A DNA stretch of 56,666 nucleotides, taken from IMG/VR virus record IMGVR_UViG_3300030098_004888, positions 1-56,666 of that record, one strand, 5' to 3'. Of this stretch, positions 49,985 through 56,445 are shown one piece after another (the first letter of the stretch is position 1; each line of letters opens with the position of its first letter). The stretch is from a virus. Made by a program: the position numbers and the translations under genes. Under the pieces are notes generated by a model. It did no database searches, was not told where the DNA came from, and saw only the letters and a list, made by a program, of their open reading frames with translations.

Positions 49985-50347
49985 ATGTATACACCCTTGG
50001 AAAGGGATTATCTTACACTGTATAGAAAGATAATAATATCCCTATCACATTTAAATGATATTAATCGCACACAGCTAGAATTTCTAATATTCCTATACAA
50101 TAAAGACTTTATTACTTGGAAAGAGGCATTTAAAGACTTCTACGCCTCTAATAAGTTCCTACATATACGAATACCTAGTTTAGAAAAGAAAGGGCTTCTA
50201 ACAAGCTATAAACCGTATTCTAAGCGGAAAGGGGAATCAAGAACATACTGTCTTACACAAAAGAGTAGACTGCTTGTAGCAAAAGTATACCGCATGATTG
50301 AGGGTAATGAGGACATACCTGATATTTATAAAAGGGGTGATATATGA
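49985..50347 (+). CDS. MarR-like winged-helix regulator (120 aa)
   Basis: Helix-turn-helix and wing pattern: DINRTQLEFLIFLYNKDFIT, ASNKFLHIRIPSLEKKGLLT, then the basic wing SKRKGESRTYCLTQKSRLLV (repeated charged turn, YCLT strand). Last gene of the + strand late arm, before a non-coding region. Could regulate early promoters or its own transcript; TTAGGGAC-GTCCCTAA sites downstream are candidate operators. Confidence 0.7.
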   Translation: MYTPLERDYLTLYRKIIISLSHLNDINRTQLEFLIFLYNKDFITWKEAFKDFYASNKFLHIRIPSLEKKGLLTSYKPYSKRKGESRTYCLTQKSRLLVAKVYRMIEGNEDIPDIYKRGDI

Positions 50348-50725
50348 GTAGGAGTGGGGTTATGTATGTATTTATATTTTTTTTTGTGTTTACCTAAGTG
50401 TTTTTTTTCTTGGGGGTGGGTTTGGTTTATTCCGTTTTGCTTTTGTTGATTTTGGCAAAATCTATTTTTATTTTTTTGGGTTTCTAGTAACTATTAAAAC
50501 AACATTTTGAAAAATTCAAACTATTTTTTTTAGGGTTTTTAGTATTTTAGTTTTTGAAACCAAAGAAAAGGAACGAAGTAACACACGCCAAAAAATAAAC
50601 CTTTACAAATTAGCACAATTAAATTGTTGATAACTTTGTTAATAACTAGAGTAGATTTATTTTCTATTAACAACAAATTAACGTATATTTACAATATTAT
50701 TAATATTAATTAAATTTATACAATT
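50348..50725. other. Non-coding T/G-rich region with promoter-like and DnaA-box-like sites
   Basis: No gene recognised. The first ~170 bases of the + strand are T/G-rich with T runs (possible weak terminators for the preceding operon), followed by an A-rich stretch. Inverse-complement reading shows TTATCAACA and TTATTAACA, 13 bases apart (about 50623-50645), each one mismatch or a variant from a DnaA box. TATATTTA at 50684-50691 is a variant -7 box for the next gene. Confidence 0.6.
50684..50691 (+). promoter_or_regulatory. Variant -7 box TATATTTA before the 50726 gene
   Basis: CGTATATTTACAATAT occurs here and again at 51477-51492. Departs from TAnnTTTG only in the last base, so it may be an alternate early-promoter class. 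ATG follows at 50726. Confidence 0.5.
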
Positions 50726-51229
50726 ATGAACACAAAAACACAAATTAAAAAAAGCAAAAAATTAGGGACAGTCCCTAAAAAACTTACTCCAAAAATGTCG
50801 CATTTTGTAAAAATGTTTGATGACATTTTAACGGGTAAAATGTCCAACGGCAAATTATCGGAGCAAGTAAGCGACATTATATTAAAAAATTCTAATGACG
50901 TTTTTTTGTTAGATGTTGCAAAGCATTTTTATCTAGATAGTGGTTATAATAGCCAAGCCGAAAAATTAAAAACTTTACGCAGAACAATAAACAGGGAATC
51001 AAAAAAATTATTTAACGATGATAAAATAAAAAATGCGATTTCGTTTAAATTGGTAAAGGGTGAAAATTTCAAAGAAAATAAAAACGATTTTTCCTTTAGC
51101 TATTCAAGTTTAGAAGTTAAAGAATCGGTTGTAAATCTTAATAAGTTAATCCAAAAAATTAGAGATAATAAATTAGATTTAACTGATGAGAATAAAAAAG
51201 AACTTTACGAATTGAGCAAAGGACTTTAA
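50726..51229 (+). CDS. Unknown early protein with own promoter and terminator (167 aa)
   Basis: Starts MNTKTQIKKSKKLGTVPKKL. Helical, Lys/Asn-rich. The codons for KLGTVPKK contain the palindrome TTAGGGAC-A-GTCCCTAA (50762-50778), so the element sits inside the coding region. It has a preceding promoter-like box and a following terminator, so it is a single-gene unit next to the candidate origin. A replication or autoregulatory role is conceivable, unproven. Confidence 0.75.
   Translation: MNTKTQIKKSKKLGTVPKKLTPKMSHFVKMFDDILTGKMSNGKLSEQVSDIILKNSNDVFLLDVAKHFYLDSGYNSQAEKLKTLRRTINRESKKLFNDDKIKNAISFKLVKGENFKENKNDFSFSYSSLEVKESVVNLNKLIQKIRDNKLDLTDENKKELYELSKGL
50762..50778. promoter_or_regulatory. 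Palindrome TTAGGGAC-A-GTCCCTAA, copy 2 (inside a gene)
   Basis: Same arms as the other copies but with a one-base centre. Lies in codons 13-18 of the 50726 gene, near the start, where an operator or RNA hairpin could affect expression. Confidence 0.6.
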
Positions 51230-51249
51230 AAACTCAATCAAACATTTTA

Positions 51250-51278
51250 AAGGGGTGCAAATTGTACCCCTTTTTTTT
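51250..51278 (+). terminator. Rho-independent terminator after the 50726 gene
   Basis: AAGGGGT (51250-51256) pairs with ACCCCTT (51266-51272) around GCAAATTGT, followed by a T run to 51278. Confidence 0.85.
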
Positions 51279-51306
51279 GCCCTCGTCCTAGCCCAAAAAT
51301 TCAAAA

Positions 51307-51340
51307 TGATAGTGATATGATAGTGAACCAATGATAGTGA
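51307..51340. repeat. Three TGATAGTGA iterons
   Basis: Exact copies at 51307-51315, 51318-51326 and 51332-51340, i.e. spacings of 11 and 14 bases (one helical turn). Located between a terminator and a tandem repeat array; typical of replication-initiator or regulator binding. Confidence 0.7.
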
Positions 51341-51343
51341 ATA

Positions 51344-51443
51344 TCCCTGCGTTCTAAAATTTTATCCCAATAATTTTGTTAGAAAATTCCCTGCATTTTA
51401 AAATTTTATCCCAATAATTTTGTTAATAACTTCCCTGCATTTC
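51344..51443. repeat. 44-bp tandem repeats, about 2.3 copies
   Basis: Units start at TCCCTGC: 51344, 51388, and a partial copy at 51432. The first two share most of TAAAATTTTATCCCAATAATTTTGTTA. AT-rich with an AAAATTTT core, as in DNA-unwinding elements. Probably an origin or control region; the TCCCTGC word also occurs at 55274. Confidence 0.7.
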
Positions 51444-51478
51444 ATTTGGGTTAATGTTAATTTGTTGTTAATTCTTCG

Positions 51479-51486
51479 TATATTTA
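51479..51486 (+). promoter_or_regulatory. Variant -7 box TATATTTA for the 51578 operon
   Basis: Shares the 16-base CGTATATTTACAATAT context of 50682. Precedes palindrome copy 3 and the ATG at 51578. Confidence 0.5.
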
Positions 51487-51531
51487 CAATATCATTAAAG
51501 CAAAAGCTATTTAATGATAGAAACAAAAAAA

Positions 51532-51549
51532 TTAGGGACTTGTCCCTAA
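51532..51549. promoter_or_regulatory. Palindrome TTAGGGAC-TT-GTCCCTAA, copy 3
   Basis: Perfect arms with TT centre, located in the 5' untranslated region between the box at 51479 and the ATG at 51578. Confidence 0.6.
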
Positions 51550-51577
51550 ACTATTAGAAACTAAAAACTAAAATAAA

Positions 51578-51838
51578 ATGTCTAAAATAGATTGGAGTAA
51601 ATTCAAAAATATTCAAGAGTTCTACGAATGGGAACGAGAGCAACAAAGAATTAAAAATAGTAAGCCAATAAATAGAGCTAAAAAAACTAGCGATGGTTGG
51701 TTTATTCCTGCGATGAATAGCAAAAGATATTCTTGTGAGATAAATAGACAATCATATAAAAAGATGACTACTCCAAGAATAAAAATGATGCAGAAAAAAG
51801 ATAGAATGCAAGAACGAAATATTAAAGTAAATTTCTAG
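51578..51838 (+). CDS. Early basic protein, unknown (86 aa)
   Basis: Starts MSKIDWSKFKNIQEFYEWER; basic C-terminal half with RYSCEINRQSYKKM and ends VKVNF-type. Ends in a TAG that is part of degenerate palindrome copy 4 (51836-51851). Start follows the leader AAAACTAAAATAAAATG. Function unknown. Confidence 0.7.
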   Translation: MSKIDWSKFKNIQEFYEWEREQQRIKNSKPINRAKKTSDGWFIPAMNSKRYSCEINRQSYKKMTTPRIKMMQKKDRMQERNIKVNF

Positions 51839-51851
51839 GGACTAATCCCTA
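51836..51851. promoter_or_regulatory. Degenerate palindrome, copy 4 (TAGGGAC...ATCCCTA)
   Basis: TAGGG and CCCTA arms around ACTAAT; the stop codon of the preceding gene is inside it. Imperfect compared with the other four. Confidence 0.45.
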
Positions 51852-51883
51852 AAATATATATTGTTTAACTTAAATTTAAAACT

Positions 51884-52039
51884 ATGAGCAGATTACAAAA
51901 AAGTTTATTTAACATCTTATGCCCAAGAGCAATACAACTATTTCAAATGTTGCATGAATTTGAATATATGAGATTATCTTCAAGTGGTAGAGAAACGCTT
52001 GACGAACTAGCAGAATTATTAACTAAACCAAATAGCTAA
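51884..52039 (+). CDS. Small early protein (51 aa)
   Basis: Starts MSRLQKSLFNILCPRAIQLF; helical with a ETLDELAELLTKP end. Leader TTAAAACTATG. No recognised family. Confidence 0.65.
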   Translation: MSRLQKSLFNILCPRAIQLFQMLHEFEYMRLSSSGRETLDELAELLTKPNS

Positions 52040-52051
52040 AATTATATAACT

Positions 52052-52258
52052 ATGAAAAAATTACTTTTATTAAATATAGTATTTAATATACCTATGAGCA
52101 AACCTAAAAGAGTAACTAACTATGTATGGATAAAATACAAGAGTTATCAGAATTTCTTAAAAGGAAAAGCAATAGTATCAAAAAAAAGCATAGAGGATAT
52201 ATACTACAACAACTTTAAAGAAAATATGCCCAAAAACACATACTATAAAATTAACTAA
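52052..52258 (+). CDS. Small basic early protein (68 aa)
   Basis: Starts MKKLLLLNIVFNIPMSKPKR, so the first ~15 residues could be a signal-like or membrane helix; if translation begins at the internal ATG at 52094 (MSKPKRVTNYVWIKYKSYQN) the product is a soluble basic protein. Function unknown. Confidence 0.65.
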   Translation: MKKLLLLNIVFNIPMSKPKRVTNYVWIKYKSYQNFLKGKAIVSKKSIEDIYYNNFKENMPKNTYYKIN

Positions 52259-52281
52259 TTATTAACTAAAACTAAAACAAA

Positions 52282-52902
52282 GTGGAAACAAAACAATTAA
52301 TTTATGAAATGCTAACTGAAAACACTGGTAAACACTTTTTAGATAGTGGTGGCGATGATAACAGATGGTGGCAGAGAAACCAAAAGAAAACACTACAAGA
52401 TTTTGAAGATGAAGAAGAAGAAACTATGCACAAAGATGGGGACTACTATTATAGAAATGTAAGTGTATTTCATTATTTAAGTCAGCTAGAATTAGATAAT
52501 ATATGTCGTGACTTCAACGAGCTAAACACAAATACAAAAGATTGGGAGGGTGAAGCTTATGGAGTATGTAAAACAGCTTGGAAATTCCTTAAAGTAGGTG
52601 GTAGAGGGTTTAGTTGTACCTCAGATTTCTTTGAGATTGAAGAAGGCAGAACATTTAACACGTACAACGGAGAAAGTGATTTAAGTCAAATACTACAAGG
52701 TACTTGGCTAACAATTAACGATGAAGAATATCTATTACTACAAATACACAATGGTTGTGATGCAAGAGGAGGATATACAGATGCAAAACTATTTAAAACA
52801 AGAGATGGATATGGTTTGATACACGAATACTTGCAAGAGTTTATGTATCAAGAAGAAATAGAAGAAGAATTAAAATATAGAGAAGAAACAATAACTAAAT
52901 AA
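52282..52902 (+). CDS. Conserved phage protein, NTGKHFLDSGG family (206 aa)
   Basis: GTG start at 52282 (VETKQLIYEMLTENTGKHFL) preceded by the standard leader with GTGGAAAC in place of ATGGAAAC. Motifs: ENTGKHFLDSGGDDNRWWQR, NVSVFHYLSQLELDN, FNTYNGESDLSQILQGTW, and YLLLQIHNGCDARGGYTDAK. From memory this family is widespread in phages of diverse hosts; function unknown. Confidence 0.75.
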   Translation: METKQLIYEMLTENTGKHFLDSGGDDNRWWQRNQKKTLQDFEDEEEETMHKDGDYYYRNVSVFHYLSQLELDNICRDFNELNTNTKDWEGEAYGVCKTAWKFLKVGGRGFSCTSDFFEIEEGRTFNTYNGESDLSQILQGTWLTINDEEYLLLQIHNGCDARGGYTDAKLFKTRDGYGLIHEYLQEFMYQEEIEEELKYREETITK

Positions 52903-52910
52903 TTAAAACT

Positions 52911-53138
52911 ATGAAGAAAATTTATCTACCATTACTCAAAGAACAAAAAGAACGTAAAGTTTTATTCTCATCTACTTTATCAAAGTATAAGTTTGAAACT
53001 GAAGAAGATAATAGGCACGAACTAGATGAGGAATTGTTCTTTAAAGATTGTGCAGAGTTCAGAAGAAGAAAAGAACTATTAAAAGATGACTCATTCTTTG
53101 ATGCATCTCACTTTAAATATAATATAATAAGGAGCTAA
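52911..53138 (+). CDS. Small early protein (75 aa)
   Basis: Starts MKKIYLPLLKEQKERKVLFS; acidic helical C-terminus. Leader TTAAAACTATG. Part of the early operon 51578-53569. Confidence 0.7.
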   Translation: MKKIYLPLLKEQKERKVLFSSTLSKYKFETEEDNRHELDEELFFKDCAEFRRRKELLKDDSFFDASHFKYNIIRS

Positions 53139-53154
53139 TTAAAATTAAATCAAA

Positions 53155-53430
53155 ATGAAAGTAAATGAAAAGCAATTAGAAGTTATTAGGATATGTAGAA
53201 AATACATACCTAATTTTTATGTCAATAAGAAATTTGATATAATAGAATTAATTTTATCTAATCCCTCGTTCGTTGAAGATGCACTTGGCTTTACGCAGTT
53301 CGCACAAGAAAACAAAATGAGTGAAGAAGATATTGTACAAACTATTATACACGATATAGCAGGAATGATTAAAGATGATGAACATTTTTTACCAAGAGTA
53401 AATGGATATTCAAATCTAACTAAAGCATAG
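53155..53430 (+). CDS. Small early protein (91 aa)
   Basis: Starts MKVNEKQLEVIRICRKYIPN; helical with FDIIELILSNPSFVEDALGF. No motif recognised. Followed by a short gene and a structured non-coding region. Confidence 0.7.
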   Translation: MKVNEKQLEVIRICRKYIPNFYVNKKFDIIELILSNPSFVEDALGFTQFAQENKMSEEDIVQTIIHDIAGMIKDDEHFLPRVNGYSNLTKA

Positions 53431-53440
53431 CAAAAAAAAA

Positions 53441-53569
53441 ATGAGAGTAGAAGTAAAACCACAATTCATTTTAATAACTGACGTTATAAATGGATACCTA
53501 GTAAAAGAAAGATACATTGGCTACACTATTAATGAAGCCAAGAAAAGATTCAAGTATAAATACAAATAA
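53441..53569 (+). CDS. Small early protein (42 aa), KERYIGYTINEAKKRF type
   Basis: Starts MRVEVKPQFILITDVINGYL; YIGYTINEAKKRFKYKYK at the end. I recognise the pattern LITDxINGxLVKxRYxGYTxxEAxxxF from Bacteroidota phages; role unknown. Its stop directly adjoins the structured RNA at 53571. Confidence 0.65.
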   Translation: MRVEVKPQFILITDVINGYLVKERYIGYTINEAKKRFKYKYK

Positions 53570-53570
53570 A

Positions 53571-53710
53571 GAGGTTAAAACCTTTACAAAGTAAGCGAAA
53601 TATAAGGGAGTTAATTATTTAAATAATTAAACACTTTGTAAGGGGGTTAATAGAGTGCCGAGAAAAAGACAACAAGGCAAATTGTCTACTGAATTTAACC
53701 ACCTCTTTTT
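53571..53710 (+). ncRNA. Multi-helix structured RNA with pseudoknot and terminator
   Basis: Helices: CCTTTACAAAGT (53581-53592) with ACTTTGTAAGGG (53633-53644), 12 bp; GTTAATTATTTAAATAATTAAAC hairpin inside it; TGCC (53656-53659) with GGCA (53676-53679); and AGACAA (53667-53672) with TTGTCT (53682-53687), the last two interleaved as an H-type pseudoknot. GGTTAAA (53573) and GGTTAA (53645) both match TTTAACC (53694-53700), and GAGGT (53571) matches ACCTC before a T run (53706-). Could be a stand-alone RNA or a cis-attenuator for the operon starting at 53917. Family not recognised. Confidence 0.55.
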
Positions 53711-53916
53711 TAAAACAAAAAAAAGCATAATATGGGCTTGATACATTACGTTCCTTTCTGTGAGTTTGCTATTTCACTTCTTTGTGTAGCTGTTATGACG
53801 AACGAACGATTTTTTTTGAGGGGGGTTAAATAAACTATGTGTTATTTAATCCTAACAAGGCAAAGGTACACAAAATATTTTAATAAGTCAAGTGTTTAAC
53901 TAAAAAAACTAAAATT
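53711..53916. other. Non-coding region with a - strand promoter-like box and hairpin
   Basis: No gene. On the - strand TTG (53889-53891), 20 bases, then TACCTTTG (53868-53861), followed by a hairpin GGATTAAATAA/TTATTTAACCC with loop CACATAGT (the same anti-start word CACATAGT as in the 9557 RNA). A T run on the - strand near 53718-53725 could end a ~135-nt transcript. On the + strand a T run at 53811-53818 follows a GAACGAACGA sequence. Confidence 0.45.
53861..53868 (-). promoter_or_regulatory. Promoter -7 box TACCTTTG with -33 TTG, leftward
   Basis: TTG at 53891-53889 is 20 bases upstream of TACCTTTG, matching the Bacteroidota spacing. It points away from the + strand genes, into a non-coding region, so it would make an RNA without a coding gene. 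Confidence 0.5.
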
Positions 53917-54114
53917 ATGGAAAATATTATTAAAGATTATGTTTTATACGATAGGGCAAACGATAGTTTGTTAAAATTTGATAATGGGGAGATAGTATTA
54001 TATGGGGATAAAAATGAGGCAATGGAAGATTGTTATGGTAACGAAGAAGTAATACAATTTGAAAATTTACCTAAAGACAAACAAAAAGAAATTATTAATC
54101 AATTAAATAAATAA
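53917..54114 (+). CDS. Small early protein (65 aa)
   Basis: Starts MENIIKDYVLYDRANDSLLK; acidic. Leader AAACTAAAATTATGG. Function unknown. Confidence 0.7.
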   Translation: MENIIKDYVLYDRANDSLLKFDNGEIVLYGDKNEAMEDCYGNEEVIQFENLPKDKQKEIINQLNK

Positions 54115-54118
54115 AATT

Positions 54119-54382
54119 ATGGAAGTAAAAAACAAACAAGCAAGAGAAAACTTTATAAAATGGTATTTTAAAAGTTATTCAAAATCTATTATGGAAGATA
54201 TGATAGAAGAATTAGTTAATGAGGGAACAAGTAATTGGAGTTTTGAAGGACTATTAGAAATTGCACAAGATATACCAGATAATATAGCAAATGAATTAAA
54301 ATACTCTGATTATTTAGATGATGAAATGAGGGCAGATTTAGAGGCACAAGATTATGATGTGTTTGGAGAAAATAAAATATAA
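54119..54382 (+). CDS. Small acidic early protein (87 aa)
   Basis: Starts MEVKNKQARENFIKWYFKSY; helical acidic with DIPDNIANELKYSDYLDDEM. Four bases after the previous stop. Function unknown. Confidence 0.7.
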   Translation: MEVKNKQARENFIKWYFKSYSKSIMEDMIEELVNEGTSNWSFEGLLEIAQDIPDNIANELKYSDYLDDEMRADLEAQDYDVFGENKI

Positions 54383-54400
54383 ACTTAAATAAATAAAATT

Positions 54401-54865
54401 ATGGAAACAAAAACTTATGTATGGGAAACTTATTATGATGTGTATGCTTATATTCAAAATGAAATAGATTTTTTCAAAAGAGATAAACAAGAATTTCTTG
54501 TGAGTATATTAGGAGATGAAGAAAGAGAAACTGAAAGTGTAACAGATAAGGAAATAGAAGAACACTTTAACAATGACTATTATATAGGGGAATATCATTG
54601 GGAATATTTTATAGAGGATTTAGAGGAAGAGTTTAGACAACATATTGGTAAAACAATATATGTAGAGGGAAGAAATATAGGATGGAGAAATAGAAGTGGG
54701 CATAAAGAGTTTGAACTAAAGAGTGGAGAAGATATATTTAGAGAGATAGCCCCTGAATGTGATTTAACATATTACATAACAAAAGAAAAAGAGGGGGAGT
54801 ATGAAGTGAGAATAAGCCACCACGATAGCCCAATGGGAGAGTATTATAACATTAAAATTAAATAA
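54401..54865 (+). CDS. Early acidic protein (154 aa)
   Basis: Starts METKTYVWETYYDVYAYIQN. Middle is acidic and aromatic (YIGEYHWEYFIEDLEEEFRQ), ends EVRISHHDSPMGEYYNIKIK. Last gene of the 53917 operon. No family recognised. Confidence 0.7.
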   Translation: METKTYVWETYYDVYAYIQNEIDFFKRDKQEFLVSILGDEERETESVTDKEIEEHFNNDYYIGEYHWEYFIEDLEEEFRQHIGKTIYVEGRNIGWRNRSGHKEFELKSGEDIFREIAPECDLTYYITKEKEGEYEVRISHHDSPMGEYYNIKIK

Positions 54866-54920
54866 AATGAAATTGTTGATAACTTTTTTGGGCTATTGAT
54901 AATTATATATGTAATATTAT

Positions 54921-54928
54921 TAACTTTG
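54921..54928 (+). promoter_or_regulatory. Promoter -7 box TAACTTTG for the final early operon
   Basis: TAnnTTTG match, ten bases before palindrome copy 5. This operon runs 54973 to the end and continues through the junction to 2077. The word AATTGTTGATAACTTT upstream (54869-) also occurs at 50622-. Confidence 0.65.
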
Positions 54929-54937
54929 TATAAACAA

Positions 54938-54955
54938 TTAGGGACTCGTCCCTAA
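54938..54955. promoter_or_regulatory. Palindrome TTAGGGAC-TC-GTCCCTAA, copy 5
   Basis: Perfect arms, TC centre, starting ten bases after the -7 box and so at about the transcription start, the classical position for a repressor operator; the leader repeat follows directly. Confidence 0.65.
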
Positions 54956-54972
54956 AACTAAAAACTAAAACT

Positions 54973-55209
54973 ATGGAAGCAAATGAATTTAAAAGTGCAA
55001 TGGCTTTTGACAGATTAGAAACAAACGATTCTTATGATGTCTATTGGCTACATTCAGAAGATAATAATAGGATAGAACCAGATGACTTATATCATTGTGA
55101 GTATAACTTTGAAGATGCTTGTAAAGAGATAGTTCAGAATGGAGAACCTTATGTTAACTACCACTTTGATGATGAAACTATTGAAGAGTGGTTAGAGGAA
55201 GAAAACTAA
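54973..55209 (+). CDS. Small acidic early protein (78 aa)
   Basis: Starts MEANEFKSAMAFDRLETNDS; acidic, ends EEWLEEEN. Perfect 15-base leader at 54961-54975. Function unknown. Confidence 0.75.
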   Translation: MEANEFKSAMAFDRLETNDSYDVYWLHSEDNNRIEPDDLYHCEYNFEDACKEIVQNGEPYVNYHFDDETIEEWLEEEN

Positions 55210-55308
55210 CGATAGTCAGGTTGAGGTTAGGCTAAACCAACTTTGTAAAACTATACTATTTGGCGTGTATAGTTCCCTGCTTTTTATTAATTATTAAAAA
55301 CTAAAACT
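55210..55308. other. Intergenic region with two hairpins
   Basis: AACTATAC (55249-55256) pairs with GTATAGTT (55267-55274), followed by CCCTGCTTTTT; upstream GTTGAGGTT...AACCAAC can form a bulged stem. No gene. May be a partial terminator or an attenuator. The word TTCCCTGC is shared with the 44-bp repeats at 51344; ACACGCCAAA/TTTGGCGTGT is shared in inverted orientation with about 50587. Confidence 0.45.
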
Positions 55309-55458
55309 ATGAAAGAACTAAAATTAGATGAACAAGAATTAGATTATCTAACAATGGTGGTTGAACAAAATTTAGATGATGAACCAGAAGAATATGGAGA
55401 AAACCACAAACAAATGTTAGAGGACTTATATAGTAAACTAATAATCTTAAATAAATAA
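55309..55458 (+). CDS. Small acidic early protein (49 aa)
   Basis: Starts MKELKLDEQELDYLTMVVEQ; perfect 15-base leader at 55297-55311. Helical. Unknown. Confidence 0.7.
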   Translation: MKELKLDEQELDYLTMVVEQNLDDEPEEYGENHKQMLEDLYSKLIILNK

Positions 55459-55462
55459 AACT

Positions 55463-55594
55463 ATGGAAACAATCAAAGAGCTAAAAGAATTAGTATCTCT
55501 TTTTAAACACAGAAAACTATTTACCAACGATAGTATAATAATGGTTGGAGATTTAGAAAAATTAGAAGAATTAATAAATAAAATTAAAAACTAA
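55463..55594 (+). CDS. Small early protein (43 aa)
   Basis: Starts METIKELKELVSLFKHRKLF; ends LEELINKIKN, coiled-coil-like. Leader ATAAAACTATGG. Unknown. Confidence 0.7.
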   Translation: METIKELKELVSLFKHRKLFTNDSIIMVGDLEKLEELINKIKN

Positions 55595-55598
55595 AACT

Positions 55599-55760
55599 AT
55601 GGAAACAAAAAACAACAAACAAGAACATTCTTTATTTATAGAAGGAAGAATAGTAAAAGTAAAATGTACAAAAGAAGAATTAACAAAGTATATGCAAAAG
55701 ATAAAAGACAAATGTAAAGAATTAGAATCTTTACAAAGCTTTAAAGGAGAATTAATTTAA
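55599..55760 (+). CDS. Small early protein (53 aa)
   Basis: Starts METKNNKQEHSLFIEGRIVK; Lys-rich helical second half. Perfect 15-base leader at 55587-55601. Unknown. Confidence 0.7.
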   Translation: METKNNKQEHSLFIEGRIVKVKCTKEELTKYMQKIKDKCKELESLQSFKGELI

Positions 55761-55786
55761 CCTAATAATCTTAAATAAATAAAACT

Positions 55787-55975
55787 ATGGAAAAGAAAAT
55801 AACTTATGATGACACAAGAGATATAGCTATCAGATGTGTTGACAAACTAATAGAATTAGATATTTTATCCGAAGAAGAACACAACTTTGAATTACAAGAT
55901 TTAATACAAGATGAAATAAATAATGTATTAGGATTAGATATAGATGATAACTTTGAAATAACTATTAAAAAATAA
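55787..55975 (+). CDS. Small acidic early protein (62 aa)
   Basis: Starts MEKKITYDDTRDIAIRCVDK; acidic with LQDLIQDEINNVLGLDIDDN. Leader ATAAAACTATGG. Unknown. Confidence 0.75.
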   Translation: MEKKITYDDTRDIAIRCVDKLIELDILSEEEHNFELQDLIQDEINNVLGLDIDDNFEITIKK

Positions 55976-55979
55976 AACT

Positions 55980-56222
55980 ATGAGAATTAAAATAGAAGAT
56001 TACTTTGGTAATGAAATAATAGAATTAAATGTTAAAAAATTACATAACAACAAATATGAGGAAAACATTTTTCATAGAGAAGGGATTGATATAAAAGAAA
56101 CAGATGAATATAATATAGCAGATGTAGATGAGGATGAGAATGGTGAATATGTAAGAGTACAATTAACCACTCGTGGCTTTTCATCCCCTCTATCAACAGC
56201 AATATATAAACTAAATAAATAA
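55980..56222 (+). CDS. Small acidic early protein (80 aa)
   Basis: Starts MRIKIEDYFGNEIIELNVKK; beta-like with acidic turn DVDEDENGEYVRVQL. Leader ATAAAACTATG. Unknown. Confidence 0.75.
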   Translation: MRIKIEDYFGNEIIELNVKKLHNNKYEENIFHREGIDIKETDEYNIADVDEDENGEYVRVQLTTRGFSSPLSTAIYKLNK

Positions 56223-56239
56223 ACTTAAAAAATAAAACT

Positions 56240-56443
56240 ATGGACTTAAAATCTTTATCAATGATTGCCCAAATGGGTAATGTAATGTTTGCTGACAACA
56301 GAAAAGACAGAACATCGTGGAAAGAACGCTTTGTATTTATGGCTAGTGGATTAGAAAAGCCACACGATTGGGACTTATTATCTTTAGAAGAAAAAGAAAG
56401 TAGGTTAAATAAAGCACTGGAACAAATAACTAAAACTAAATAA
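56240..56443 (+). CDS. Small early protein (67 aa), complete copy of the gene at 1-93
   Basis: Starts MDLKSLSMIAQMGNVMFADN; ends ITKTK. Leader ATAAAACTATGG. Its last 93 bases are identical to 1-93. Function unknown. Confidence 0.8.
   Translation: MDLKSLSMIAQMGNVMFADNRKDRTSWKERFVFMASGLEKPHDWDLLSLEEKESRLNKALEQITKTK
56351..56443 (+). repeat. Terminal overlap, copy 2 (identical to 1-93)
   Basis: Perfect 93-base match to 1-93. It lies inside the 56240-56443 gene, so the two contig ends describe the same locus seen twice. Downstream the two copies carry different small genes. Confidence 0.9.
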
Positions 56444-56445
56444 CT

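Larger units (their letters stand above)
51279..51577. other. Non-coding control region: iterons, 44-bp repeats, promoter, palindrome
   Basis: No gene. Contains the iterons, the tandem repeats, a TATATTTA box at 51479-51486 for the next gene, and palindrome copy 3 at 51532-51549. Best candidate replication origin in the window, with the DnaA-like protein and DnaB as possible partners. Confidence 0.6.

Noticed and set aside
50540-50565. TTTTAGTTTTTGAAACC on the + strand, similar to the antisense seed
   Set aside because: Only about 11 bases of partial match in an A/T-simple stretch, with no hairpin or terminator around it.
51344-51443. CRISPR array
   Set aside because: Repeats are contiguous with no variable spacers, only 2.3 copies, and no cas genes nearby.
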